Assembly (NCBI GenBank): GCA_018266395.1
Contig: JAFEAM010000012.1
Location: 186,001-250,000 of the forward strand
Direction of reading: 5' to 3'
Origin: Bacteroidota bacterium
GTDB taxonomy: Bacteria > Bacteroidota > Bacteroidia > Cytophagales > Cyclobacteriaceae
Length of the DNA stretch: 64,000 nucleotides
Shown here in pieces: positions 38,308 to 46,379 of this stretch. Position 1 is the stretch's first letter; every line of letters begins with the position of its first letter. A program made the position numbers and the translations under genes. Below the pieces are notes generated by a model. That model was given only the letters and a program-made list of their open reading frames with translations, had not been told where the DNA came from and did not search any database.

Positions 38308-38538
38308 ATGTACAACAAAGTGGTATTGGATGTGTTGCAGAAGGTGTTAATGGTACAGCGCAGACCCATTAGCCGGCATTTGAAATTCAAGAGCCTGGGG
38401 GCGTCCCAGCAGGAAGTCAATTGGATCTTGTTTGAAACAGAGCGGAGACTTGGCACACAGTTGCCCGAGCTTGCCATCACCCAGGAATCGACCATCAAGG
38501 ATCTTTTGAGAACCGTCGTCGTAAGCCATAAAAAATAA
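38308..38538 (+). CDS. Small acyl-carrier-protein-like protein lacking the attachment serine
   Basis: A 76-residue protein with a good ribosome site (ACGGAG four bases before ATG). Residues 30-53 (LGASQQEVNWILFETERRLG…) align without gaps to the helix II-III region of acyl carrier proteins (LGADSL…E…G…P). The DSL motif reads SQQ, so the phosphopantetheine serine is missing at its normal place, although a Ser lies one residue earlier. The overall length suits a carrier. Function is unknown: it could be a carrier-like regulator or an unrelated helical bundle. It is divergent from the sigma-factor operon. Confidence 0.55.
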   Translation: MYNKVVLDVLQKVLMVQRRPISRHLKFKSLGASQQEVNWILFETERRLGTQLPELAITQESTIKDLLRTVVVSHKK

Positions 38539-38568
38539 ACAACCCCGGACCTTAACAGACCGGGGTTG
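38530..38568 (-). terminator. Rho-independent terminator of the 38596-40075 gene pair
   Basis: On the minus strand a 9-bp perfect stem (CAACCCCGG/CCGGGGTTG, 11-base loop, 38540-38568) is followed by TTTATTTTTT. It lies 27 bases after the stop of the gene at 38596 and overlaps the 3' end of the convergent carrier-like gene. Confidence 0.85.
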
Positions 38569-38595
38569 CACTTGCCCTCTTTGACAAACGATTCT

Positions 38596-39228
38596 TTATT
38601 GTGCGAGCTGAAGGATCTTGGCCAGGGGAATGGTATTCGCCCAGGAAGTGATCTCTCCTTCATTCGTGTCATCCACTTTCAGGGTGACAAGTGTGTTATT
38701 CATTGGAATTTGCAGTTCGTAGTTGGTCTTGCCGGTTTCGCTGTCCAGGTTCTTCGTCAGCAGTGATTTATAACCCTGGACCTTTACCGTCTTTTGATTC
38801 TCATTCTGCATCATGCCGCCCATCAGCGGCGTATTGAGAATGGCACCCAGCGAATTCATCAGCGGGGAGTTGTTGACAATTTCAAGGTTGGCAACTTTGG
38901 GAGTTGCACCATAAGAGCGGTGAACATAAAGACCTGCCGTGAAGCCGGCGGTGCTACCCGTCACGTTGTCATCCTTGTCGTTGACTTTCAGCGACCCCAT
39001 CTGCGTGGGGAGCATTTTCAGAATCTCCTTTCCTATCGCCGCGTCCAGGTTGGACAGCATCTGCTCCATGGCGAAGCGGGAGTCACTCAGATTGCCTGAT
39101 GAATAGGCAGAACGGGCTGAAGCTAGGTTCTTGTCAAAATCCTGGGCCTGCACCACTATGGTGGCGAGAAACAGGAAAGCAGTAGCAAATCCCTTAATAT
39201 GTTTAATGTCTTTCATGATTGTGTGCAT
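38596..39228 (-). CDS. Exported protein of unknown function, paralogue of the next gene upstream
   Basis: A 210-residue protein from the ATG at 39228 (a second ATG at 39216 is equally possible) with a signal peptide ending …LFLATIVVQAQ. The mature N terminus (ARSAYSSGNLSDSRFAMEQMLSNLDAAIGKEILKMLP) is helical. It is followed by a beta-rich domain with VKVQGYKSLL and a Leu/Val-rich 'LQIPMNNTLVTLKVD'. The same order of motifs occurs in the gene at 39236-40075 (YGEARYAVQQAMLGVELEIGNKVLKSLP; VKGYRAIIEYS). The two are tandem relatives 7 bases apart and share a terminator. I do not recognise a named family. Confidence 0.7.
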   Translation of the reverse strand: MHTIMKDIKHIKGFATAFLFLATIVVQAQDFDKNLASARSAYSSGNLSDSRFAMEQMLSNLDAAIGKEILKMLPTQMGSLKVNDKDDNVTGSTAGFTAGLYVHRSYGATPKVANLEIVNNSPLMNSLGAILNTPLMGGMMQNENQKTVKVQGYKSLLTKNLDSETGKTNYELQIPMNNTLVTLKVDDTNEGEITSWANTIPLAKILQLAQ

Positions 39229-39235
39229 TTTCAGA

Positions 39236-40075
39236 TTATTGTTCACCCAGCATTTTCTTGATGCCATCAATATCAAACACATTGGCTGCCGTCATCATGT
39301 CGTTCTCAGAAGCGAAGTTCACGCCTTCAAATACAATCAGTGAAGATTGTCCTATGGGAACAGACAACTTGTATCCGCTGCCTTCGCTGTATTCAATGAT
39401 GGCGCGGTAACCTTTCACCTTCGTCTGTTTCCAGTTCTGTTGACCGGCGGTTTGCTGCGCGTATCCGCCTGAACTGAGGTACATGTTTACAGCCGACATC
39501 CAGGCGGCGTTGTTTGCGATGGTGGTGCGAAAGTCCTTATCCTTTCCGTCATCGTATTTTCTGACTATCGTGAGTCCAGCCCAGCCATAGCCCGTGCTGG
39601 TGACCTGATCTTCCTGCGGGTTCTTGTTCAATCCGCTCACTGATTCGGGCAGCGACTTGAGCACCTTGTTTCCGATTTCCAGTTCAACACCCAGCATGGC
39701 CTGTTGAACGGCGTAACGGGCCTCTCCGTACTTACCGCCTTTGTATGCCGTCTCGGCGTCACTCAGGTTTTGTTTCACATCAGGAGGAGTGGAGATCAGG
39801 CCGCCTCCGCCCTGGTTCTGGCTCAGCCCGCCTCCGGACTTGTTGGCATTCATGCCGCCTGTGTTGCCGGCATTTTGGCCCTGTTGTCCTTGCTGTCCCT
39901 GCTGACCTTGTTGTTGTTGTTGCTGCTGTTGCTGATTGAGGCCCAGCTCCTTGTCAACGGCTTTTTCGCCGGCTTGCTCTGCCTTCTGCTGAAGTTTCTT
40001 CAGGAATTGTGCAGAGGTTGGCGAGGCCAGGCAAACCGCCAGGACAAACGCCACGCACCCTGTCAGGAATTTCAT
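39236..40075 (-). CDS. Exported protein of unknown function with Gln-rich low-complexity linker
   Basis: A 279-residue protein starting at the ATG 40075, which opens a signal peptide (MKFLTGCVAFVLAVCLASPTSAQ). After a short coiled segment (LKKLQQKAEQAGEKAVDKEL) comes a run of about nine Gln and then QQG repeats and a Gly/Asn linker. The C-terminal domain (about 105-279) is homologous to the following gene. The linker is coded by CAA/CAG triplets, so length changes would keep the frame. A TATCTTTG promoter-like element lies 25 bases upstream of the ATG. Confidence 0.75.
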   Translation of the reverse strand: MKFLTGCVAFVLAVCLASPTSAQFLKKLQQKAEQAGEKAVDKELGLNQQQQQQQQQGQQGQQGQQGQNAGNTGGMNANKSGGGLSQNQGGGGLISTPPDVKQNLSDAETAYKGGKYGEARYAVQQAMLGVELEIGNKVLKSLPESVSGLNKNPQEDQVTSTGYGWAGLTIVRKYDDGKDKDFRTTIANNAAWMSAVNMYLSSGGYAQQTAGQQNWKQTKVKGYRAIIEYSEGSGYKLSVPIGQSSLIVFEGVNFASENDMMTAANVFDIDGIKKMLGEQ

Positions 40076-40099
40076 TTTGAGTTGTCGATTAAGTGTATA

Positions 40100-40107
40100 C
40101 AAAGATA
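40100..40107 (-). promoter_or_regulatory. Candidate -7 promoter element of the 40075 gene
   Basis: The minus strand reads TATCTTTG, an exact TAnnTTTG match ending 24 bases before the ATG at 40075. The 10-11 bp repeat array begins about 70 bases further upstream, outside the transcribed leader. Confidence 0.4.
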
Positions 40108-40174
40108 ACCAAAATCGTGCCCTTTTTCGTTGAAAACAGGCCTCCCTGGCCAGCGCAGTCAATTTCCTTCGGAA

Positions 40175-40448
40175 ACTGGTTTGGACGGGACAGGAGAAGC
40201 GACTGGAGAAGTCTGGATAACGACTGGACAGGACTGGATAAGGTGTATAGTGAGTCGAAGTAAAGTCTGATGTGAGTCGAAGCAAAGTCTGAGAGGAGTC
40301 GGAGAAAAGTGTGAGAACTGTCTGAGTGGAGTGTGAGAAATGACTGAGAAAGTCTGAGAATCATCTGAGAAATGACTGAGAAAGTCTGAAGAAAGTGTGA
40401 GAAACGTATGAGAAAGTCTGAGAAGAGACAGTTCGAAGGGACTGGTTT
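40175..40448. repeat. Degenerate 10-11 bp tandem array
   Basis: About twenty-four units of approximate form AGAAAnGTCTG/AGAAAnGACTG follow each other with lengths mostly 10 or 11 bases. The plus strand is strongly purine-rich. The most regular part is about 40275-40435. The octamer ACTGGTTT occurs at both ends (40175-40182 and 40441-40448). The array fills the region upstream of the promoter of the gene at 40075. Frames through it are not credible genes. Confidence 0.8.
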
Positions 40449-40464
40449 AGAATTATCGGTTGCA

Positions 40465-40630
40465 GTTCAAGGTTCAAAGTTCAAGGCTTGCCCCGAGGAG
40501 CGGAGCGAAATTGGGTTCAAAGCCTGCCCTTGTGATATAACAGGCTGCAAGAGATTGAATGTAGAATTTTGAACAAGGAATTTTGAATGTCGATGTGATC
40601 AACAATGAGCAATCACGAATCAGCAATCAA
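40465..40630. repeat. Mixed short direct repeats in the same intergenic region
   Basis: GTTCAA occurs three times at 7-bp spacing (40465, 40472, 40479). A 15-base pair GTTCAAGGCTTGCCC/GTTCAAAGCCTGCCC lies at 40479 and 40515. GAATTTTGAA occurs at 40564 and 40578, and GCAATCA at 40609 and 40623, both at 14-bp spacing. No gene is seen here. It resembles dispersed intergenic sequence of Bacteroidota rather than a coding or RNA element. Confidence 0.6.
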
Positions 40631-40633
40631 CCA

Positions 40634-41362
40634 TCAATACACCCGCGTCTTCAGCCCACCGGTATCAATCTGGATTCCGGCGGCGGCCTGCATGGGCTGA
40701 AAGTCGAAGAACACTTCGCTGGGAATGCCGACGGTCAAACCCAATTGAACAATGGCATGGATGTTTCCCGTAATTCTCCATTTGCCGGTGATGGCAGGCT
40801 CAAGAAAAAATTGAGCCTTCTCATTGGGCTTCACCGTTGTGCCGCCGCTGGTGAATTCTGAAAAGTTGACCCACGTCAACCGCGGTGTAAAAATAAAATT
40901 GAAGTCCCTGTTGTTGGTGCCCAGAGAAGGCTGAACAAAAATTCTGCTCATCTTCCCGCTTGCCACCACAGTTTTGGTCCCGAAGAAATAGTATTGATCA
41001 TAACTGGTCCCCTGGCCGGCGCCATATCCGGCCAGCACTTCCCACCGCGCGCTCCTGGACCGGTCGAAATAACCGACCCCGAGTTCGCCGTAACTGTTCT
41101 TGCGGTTGTAGTCAATTCCATCCTGTGTGGTCCTTTTCACATTGCCGTAAGAATAACTTCCAACCACAGCAACATGATCCGTGAGCGCATAAGCAGCCTG
41201 TGCATCGAGTCCTCCACTGGTTAGATATCCGGAAATTTGTGCCTCTCCCTGCTCGCGGAAGAGCGGTGTGTTCCGCGTGTTGGGAATATAGATGGGCGAG
41301 CAGGAATTGAAAACCAACGCAGCGAGGCTGAGCGTTCCAAATAAACTGCGCAGGTTTGTCAT
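40634..41362 (-). CDS. Outer-membrane beta-barrel-like lipoprotein
   Basis: A 242-residue protein starting at ATG 41362 (MTNLRSLFGTLSLAAL) with lipobox FNSC, so probably lipidated at Cys20. The mature chain is made of alternating beta-strands (QISGYLTSGGLDAQAAYALTDHVAVVGSYSYGN; ELGVGYFDRS; WEVLAGYGAGQG; FNFIFTPRLTWVNF) ending in a barrel-like strand. It looks like a small outer-membrane protein of the group often called outer-membrane beta-barrel or hypothetical lipoprotein. Function is unknown. A TAATTTTG promoter-like element lies 28 bases before the start. Confidence 0.7.
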   Translation of the reverse strand: MTNLRSLFGTLSLAALVFNSCSPIYIPNTRNTPLFREQGEAQISGYLTSGGLDAQAAYALTDHVAVVGSYSYGNVKRTTQDGIDYNRKNSYGELGVGYFDRSRSARWEVLAGYGAGQGTSYDQYYFFGTKTVVASGKMSRIFVQPSLGTNNRDFNFIFTPRLTWVNFSEFTSGGTTVKPNEKAQFFLEPAITGKWRITGNIHAIVQLGLTVGIPSEVFFDFQPMQAAAGIQIDTGGLKTRVY

Positions 41363-41389
41363 GAGGGGTGATTTTGAAACTAAATTAGC

Positions 41390-41397
41390 CAAAATTA
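41390..41397 (-). promoter_or_regulatory. Candidate -7 promoter element of the 41362 gene
   Basis: The minus strand reads TAATTTTG, an exact TAnnTTTG match ending 27 bases before the ATG at 41362. It lies within the 63-base divergent region shared with the nitroreductase gene. Confidence 0.35.
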
Positions 41398-41425
41398 CCA
41401 GCGAAACAGACGAGACGATAATCCC

Positions 41426-42013
41426 ATGATTAATTCCTCAGACTTTCAGCAACTGATCAGCCATCGCAGATCAATATTTCCCAGAGACTACACAGGAACG
41501 CGTGTGGATGACGGCATTGTGAAACAGATCATTGAAAATGCTCATCATGCACCAACCCATAAGCTGACAGAGCCCTGGAGATTTGTTGTATTCACCGGCA
41601 AGGGGATACAGAAGCTGGCCGCATTTCAGGCGCAGTGCTACAAACAGGTAACAGAACGGGATGGAACTTTCAGGCAAGAGCGCTATGAAGGTCTGTTGAC
41701 CAAGCCGGCGCAGTCGAGCCACATCATCAGTATCGGGATGAAGAGGGACCACAAAAATTCCGTACCCGAAGTTGAAGAACTCGGGGCCGTTTTTTGTGCT
41801 GTGGAGAATATGTACCTGACTGCGGCCGTGCACGGTGTCGCATGTTATCTTAGCACAGGCGGTGTCACCTATTTCCCTGAGGCGAAGGAATTCTTTGACC
41901 TTGGCCCTCCTGACAAGCTTCTTGGTTTTATGCACCTCGGCATGCCCAAGGAATGGCCCCGGCCCTCGAGAAGGTCTCCGGTTGAGGATAAGATGAGATG
42001 GGTGGCAGAGTAG
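41426..42013 (+). CDS. Nitroreductase-family FMN oxidoreductase
   Basis: A 195-residue flavoprotein of the nitroreductase fold. The N-terminal FMN-binding helix-strand motif is visible (HRRSIFPRDYTG), as is NAHHAPTHKLTEPWRFVVF, the standard 'APS…QPW.F' FMN contact with Ser replaced by Thr. The C-terminal half has ENMYLTAAVHGVACYLSTG, which matches the 'aA.a.GlG…' helix. By family it uses NAD(P)H to reduce quinones, nitro compounds or flavins; the substrate is not shown. It is followed 33 bases later by the PLP-dependent enzyme. Confidence 0.88.
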   Translation: MINSSDFQQLISHRRSIFPRDYTGTRVDDGIVKQIIENAHHAPTHKLTEPWRFVVFTGKGIQKLAAFQAQCYKQVTERDGTFRQERYEGLLTKPAQSSHIISIGMKRDHKNSVPEVEELGAVFCAVENMYLTAAVHGVACYLSTGGVTYFPEAKEFFDLGPPDKLLGFMHLGMPKEWPRPSRRSPVEDKMRWVAE

Positions 42014-42046
42014 CGGGGAAGAATTACTTAATCAAAATAGACATTC

Positions 42047-43003
42047 ATGATTCCGGACAAACAATCAATCGCTGAAGCACACGAGCGGATCAAACCCTAT
42101 ATCCACAAGACTCCAGTTCTCACCAGCGCCTCGCTGGATGAGATGGCCGGTTGTCACATGTATTTCAAATGCGAGAACTTCCAGAAAGTTGGCGCATTCA
42201 AAGCAAGGGGTGCCATGAATGCGATACTGAAACTCGGTCCTGAACAATTGAAGAAAGGAGTAGCCACGCACTCATCCGGCAACCATGCCCAGGCCCTTGC
42301 CCGTGCCGCCAAGATCCTCGGTGTAAAAGCGTACATCGTCATGCCTCGTACTGCCCCCGAGATCAAGAAGCGTGGGGTAAAAGGATATGGCGGTGAGATC
42401 TTTGAGTGCGAGCCTACGCTCCAGGCACGCGAGTCAACTTTGGCGGAGGTCATCAAAAAGACAGGCGCCACGGAAATTCATCCATTCAACAATGATGACG
42501 TAATGGAGGGCCAGGCCACTTGCGCCAAGGAACTCCTCGATGAAGTTGGACCCCTTGATTTCCTGCTAGCGCCGGTAGGCGGAGGCGGATTATTAAGCGG
42601 TACCGCACTTGCTGCACATTACTTTGCGCCACAAACGGCCGTCATTGCAGGGGAACCCGCCGGTTCAGATGATGCGTTCCGGTCGCTCTTGTCTGGTAAA
42701 ATAGAACCAGCACAATCCAATACGATAGCGGACGGACTGCTGACCACGCTGGGAGACAAGACTTTTCCCATCATCCGCAAATATGTCAAAGAGATCATCA
42801 CAGTATCCGACGACGAGATTGTAAGTGCGATGCGGCTTCTTTACGAGCGTTTGAAAATAGTGGTTGAGCCATCGGCAACTGTTCCGTTTGCCGCTGTGAT
42901 GAAGGGAAAGGCAAAGTTTGCGGGAAAGAATGTGGGCGTTATTCTTTCAGGTGGCAATGTTGATCCTGAAAGACTTGGAAAACTATTCAGCAGTCAATCC
43001 TGA
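42047..43003 (+). CDS. PLP-dependent threonine/serine dehydratase or serine racemase
   Basis: A 318-residue fold-type II PLP enzyme. The Schiff-base lysine lies in FQKVGAFKARGAMNA (Lys52 by position). The phosphate-binding glycine loop is PVGGGGLLSG, and the Asn/Ser-rich cofactor contact is THSSGNHAQALARAA. The C terminus lacks the regulatory ACT domain of biosynthetic IlvA. This fits catabolic threonine dehydratase or the closely related serine racemase, which cannot be told apart by eye. It is convergent with the next gene with no spacer at all (stops at 43001-43003 and 43004-43006). Confidence 0.85.
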   Translation: MIPDKQSIAEAHERIKPYIHKTPVLTSASLDEMAGCHMYFKCENFQKVGAFKARGAMNAILKLGPEQLKKGVATHSSGNHAQALARAAKILGVKAYIVMPRTAPEIKKRGVKGYGGEIFECEPTLQARESTLAEVIKKTGATEIHPFNNDDVMEGQATCAKELLDEVGPLDFLLAPVGGGGLLSGTALAAHYFAPQTAVIAGEPAGSDDAFRSLLSGKIEPAQSNTIADGLLTTLGDKTFPIIRKYVKEIITVSDDEIVSAMRLLYERLKIVVEPSATVPFAAVMKGKAKFAGKNVGVILSGGNVDPERLGKLFSSQS

Positions 43004-44002
43004 TTATTTGCACGAGGTATTGAGGAATCGCACGAATTCTTCAAGATGATCCCATGAGGCCAACTCCTGCCTTTCAGCAGGATCGGAGGGAAGTTTGTCC
43101 TTGCACGGCTTGGTCAGTTCTTCGCTGATTTCTTTGAAGTGGTCTTTGTTCACCGTAAGCAGCGATCTCTTCCTCGTGTCGTAAATGAAATATTCTTTCC
43201 CGCTGAGGTCGATGTTGCCCAGGGCCTCGACAAAATCTCCTGCGCTCACCACATCTTCAATTGAACTGTTGATATCCTTTCCCGATTTGATGTCTTCTGA
43301 AAAAGCCTCTGTGGCGGCCTTGGCAGAAAGCGAATCCATTGTCGGATCTTTCAGACTTGTAAACCATTCTTCCGATGAAGAGGAATACGGTTTGCGCGTG
43401 AGGCGATATCTTCCATCCACCAGACGCTTGAGGTAGCCATCCGCATATCCATCCCAAATCTGCAGTGTTCCATCAATTTCCTGACCAAACTCATAGAGCG
43501 CTCCTCCCCGGATGAAGGATGCCACGTTGGACTGGTCCGGAAGGAAGAAGATGCCATGGATGAAGAAATCGTAATCGCCGCTTTCACGTTCCTGTGCAAT
43601 TCTGCCCTTGATGCGGGCGCCATCCCGTAGCAGCATGTAACCAGTTTGAAAATTCCGCTCTGGATTCTTGTAATTGTTGGGATACTTCTGCTCTTCAACC
43701 ACAGGATCGAGTTTGACGGACTTGATCGCGGAGGCCGCAATTTCCTTTTTGGTGCTCCCCTCAGTTACCCTGACTTTTTCGAGCGCGTCATTTTTCCTGA
43801 AGCAGACCAGCGTCCCTTTCAGCGTGGATCCATCTTTCAAAGTCACCGCGCCCTTCACCGGCATGCTGTATTTGGACTTAAGCGACTGATTGGGATACTC
43901 CAGCTTTTCAAAATGGCTTTCCGTGACGGTACGGACAATGATCTGGGCCTCTGACTGAATCAGAGCGCATGCAAAACCCAACACCACGAGTACTGCTTTC
44001 AT
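43004..44002 (-). CDS. Exported protein of unknown function
   Basis: A 332-residue protein with a signal peptide (residues 1-19, …IQSEAQ). The mature N-terminal half is beta-rich, and its repeated DG-type turns (VTLKDGSTLKGTLVCFRKND; LLRDGARIKGRIAQ) recall an Sm-like or small-barrel strand pattern. The C-terminal half is more helical and charged (HFKEISEELTKPCKDKLPSD) with two late Cys residues (Cys307 and Cys331 by rough count). I do not recognise the family. It has its own promoter-like element at 44039-44046. Confidence 0.65.
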   Translation of the reverse strand: MKAVLVVLGFACALIQSEAQIIVRTVTESHFEKLEYPNQSLKSKYSMPVKGAVTLKDGSTLKGTLVCFRKNDALEKVRVTEGSTKKEIAASAIKSVKLDPVVEEQKYPNNYKNPERNFQTGYMLLRDGARIKGRIAQERESGDYDFFIHGIFFLPDQSNVASFIRGGALYEFGQEIDGTLQIWDGYADGYLKRLVDGRYRLTRKPYSSSSEEWFTSLKDPTMDSLSAKAATEAFSEDIKSGKDINSSIEDVVSAGDFVEALGNIDLSGKEYFIYDTRKRSLLTVNKDHFKEISEELTKPCKDKLPSDPAERQELASWDHLEEFVRFLNTSCK

Positions 44003-44038
44003 TTGTCTGCAAATGGCGACTGCCGGTTGTCGCCACTA

Positions 44039-44046
44039 CAAAAATA
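44039..44046 (-). promoter_or_regulatory. Candidate -7 promoter element of the 44002 gene
   Basis: The minus strand reads TATTTTTG, an exact TAnnTTTG match, 36 bases before the ATG at 44002. It sits between the terminator of the M1 peptidase operon and the gene start. Confidence 0.4.
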
Positions 44047-44075
44047 GTCAATCGCCGGGCGCAGTATGAAAAAGA

Positions 44076-44105
44076 AAAAGCATCCGCCTTTCGGCAGATG
44101 CTTTT
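44076..44105 (-). terminator. Rho-independent terminator of the M1 peptidase operon
   Basis: A 12-13 bp stem with one mismatch (AAAAGCATCcGCC/GGCaGATGCTTTT, loop TTTC) is followed on the minus strand by TTTTTCTTTTTC. It lies 21 bases after the stop of the gene at 44127. Confidence 0.88.
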
Positions 44106-44126
44106 CTTGGCTAACCCGGGTTAGCT

Positions 44127-46361
44127 CTAATTGCCTTTTTTCAGCTGATCAAACTTGTTTTCGGCGGGTTTTTTTGGGAATACGTTGTCGCTTACGTTAA
44201 CGTCTGCGGTCTCCAGGTTGGGATCTATAACCACATTCACAACTTCCTTGTCCTTTACAAACACTTTCTTCACCTCAGTCTCATTCAATCTCCAGATTTC
44301 AGCTGGGATGCGGTCCAGCTCCTTGGTTCCGTCCTTGAAAGTCCACTCAATGATGACAGGGGATACCAGACCTCCGCTATTCTTCAGGGTGATTTCATAC
44401 AGGTTTTTTCCTTCCAGTTTTCCTCTCACGGCATTGTCATCAATGCGTGCGCGGAAGTCTCCATAAGCTGCGTCAGGAGTATTGAGCACACTGATTTCCT
44501 TTGCCCCCTGGCTGAAGTCGGAAGCCTTGGCATTCTTATCCCCCTTTGATGCGAGATCACCTTCCTTGGTCTTGACGTTTTTCTTTTCAGGATCAACCTG
44601 TGAGGACTTCACCTTAAACCATTTCACTTCGTCAAGGGTAAGGTCTACGTTGTCAGTGGTGTAAAACCATCCTCGCCAGAACCAATCAAGATCAACAGCC
44701 GAGGCATCTTCCATGGTGCGGAAGAAATCAGCGGGTTTGGGATGCTTGAAAGCCCAGCGTGTTGCATACTCCTTAAAGGCCTTGTCAAAAAGTTCAGGAC
44801 CCATTACAGTCTCACGAAGAAGAGTGAGGGCTGCAGCCGGCTTGTTGTAGCCGTTAGGGCCAAAACTGGATCCCTGGTTGTCGGAGGAGGCCATCACGGG
44901 CCGCATGATGCTCTTGTCGCCCTTCATGAAATTGACGATACCCTTCGGCGTATTGGAGGAATAATCGAAGTTGGGATAGCGTTCGCGGATGGTTTCCTTT
45001 TCGAGGAATGAATTCAGCCCTTCATCCATCCAGGTGGTCTGGCGTTCGTCTGAATTGACAATCATCGGGAAGAAATTATGACCCACTTCGTGAACAATGA
45101 CTGCCACCATCCTTTCCAGAGTGCGCTGATCGTATGTGCCATCCTTCTTTGGGCGGCGACCATTGAAACTGATCATGGGATATTCCATGCCTCCTCCTAC
45201 CCAGTTGACCGAGTAAGCAGTAGGATAGGGATAATCCAGGGTGCGTTGAGAATAGACTTCAAGCGCATTCTTAACAGCTAGTGTAGATTCTTTTGACCAG
45301 AGCGGAACTGCTTCTTTCGAATAAAGCGATTGAGCCAGCGGAGTCTTGTCGTGAATCTTCACGGCCATGGCATCCCAGATAAACTTACGCGATGTGGCAA
45401 ACGCGAAGTCGCGGACGTTTTCAGCGTAGAATTCCCATGTGCTCTTCTTCTTTGATTTCTCTTTCTCTTTTTTCGCTGCTTCTTCCTGTGTGACTATCCA
45501 CACCTGCTTGTCAAAACTCTTCCTCGCCTGCTCAAGTCGATCCTGCTGCTCTTTGGTCAGTACGTCCTTGGCGTTGAGAAGATTGCCTGACGCTCCGACG
45601 ATGTGATCGGAAGGCACGGTGATCTTCACACGATAATTGCCAAAGGTGAGCGTAAACTCACCTGCGCCGAGAAACTGTTTGTTCTGCCAGCCTTCATAGT
45701 CGTCGAAAACGCACATTCTGGGAAACCACTGCGCCATGGTGTAGATATAGTTGTTGTCCTCCGGGAAGTACTCCATTCCACCACGGCCTGTAGAGGAGAC
45801 CATCATGCGGTCATTGATGTTATAAGACCAGTCGATGGAGAATGTAAATTTCTCACCTGTCTTCATGGGAGCAGGCAGATCAATGCGCATCATCGTATAG
45901 TTGATGAAGTAAGTCAGATCCTTCCCGGCAGCATCTTTGACTGCCTTGATACTGAATCCACCTTTGTAGTTATAAGCGCCAACAGTTGTGGCAAGAAACT
46001 TGGCAGGAATAGAGTCCCTGATGCTTCCTCCGCTGGTTTGACGGGTCATGCTCTTGTCTGCAGCGATGTTCTGTTCAAGCTGGACCCAGAGGAATTTCAA
46101 TGGCTCGGGTGCGTTGTTGATATATGTGATCTTTTCGGAACCCGTGAGCACCTGGGTTTCGTCATTGATTTCAACGTTGATTTCATAGTCTGCCTGTTGT
46201 TGCCAGTAGGCAGGACCCGGCGCGCCGGAACTGCTTCTGTAGGTATTCGGTGTAGGAAGCATTTGATCCAGTTGTTCAAACTTTCCCTGCCATTTGGGCT
46301 GTTCCTGGGCAAGCAAGATCTGGGAACACAGTATCAGAAGTACAATGAGTATATTTTTCAT
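44127..46361 (-). CDS. M1-family zinc aminopeptidase, copy 1
   Basis: A 744-residue exported peptidase. The ATG at 46361 opens a signal peptide (MKNILIVLLILCSQILLAQ). The zinc site is complete: HEVGH (His424, Glu425, His428) and Glu447 in DEGLN, the HExxH-18-E pattern of gluzincins. The aminopeptidase exopeptidase motif appears as GGGMEYPM. Gene order within the protein is the typical N-terminal beta domain, catalytic domain (about 320-560) and a C-terminal part. It removes N-terminal residues from peptides in the periplasm by family. It is a close paralogue of the gene directly upstream, 18 bases away. Confidence 0.92.
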   Translation of the reverse strand: MKNILIVLLILCSQILLAQEQPKWQGKFEQLDQMLPTPNTYRSSSGAPGPAYWQQQADYEINVEINDETQVLTGSEKITYINNAPEPLKFLWVQLEQNIAADKSMTRQTSGGSIRDSIPAKFLATTVGAYNYKGGFSIKAVKDAAGKDLTYFINYTMMRIDLPAPMKTGEKFTFSIDWSYNINDRMMVSSTGRGGMEYFPEDNNYIYTMAQWFPRMCVFDDYEGWQNKQFLGAGEFTLTFGNYRVKITVPSDHIVGASGNLLNAKDVLTKEQQDRLEQARKSFDKQVWIVTQEEAAKKEKEKSKKKSTWEFYAENVRDFAFATSRKFIWDAMAVKIHDKTPLAQSLYSKEAVPLWSKESTLAVKNALEVYSQRTLDYPYPTAYSVNWVGGGMEYPMISFNGRRPKKDGTYDQRTLERMVAVIVHEVGHNFFPMIVNSDERQTTWMDEGLNSFLEKETIRERYPNFDYSSNTPKGIVNFMKGDKSIMRPVMASSDNQGSSFGPNGYNKPAAALTLLRETVMGPELFDKAFKEYATRWAFKHPKPADFFRTMEDASAVDLDWFWRGWFYTTDNVDLTLDEVKWFKVKSSQVDPEKKNVKTKEGDLASKGDKNAKASDFSQGAKEISVLNTPDAAYGDFRARIDDNAVRGKLEGKNLYEITLKNSGGLVSPVIIEWTFKDGTKELDRIPAEIWRLNETEVKKVFVKDKEVVNVVIDPNLETADVNVSDNVFPKKPAENKFDQLKKGN

Positions 46362-46379
46362 AGACATGTCAGAATGCAA

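Noticed and set aside
39905-39945. CAA/CAG (Gln) microsatellite as a phase-variation switch
   Set aside because: The unit is three bases, so slippage changes linker length but not frame; there is no on/off effect.
40089-40364. Minus-strand frame through the 10-11 bp array
   Set aside because: It is made of Ser/Leu repeats produced by the array itself and lacks a plausible start.
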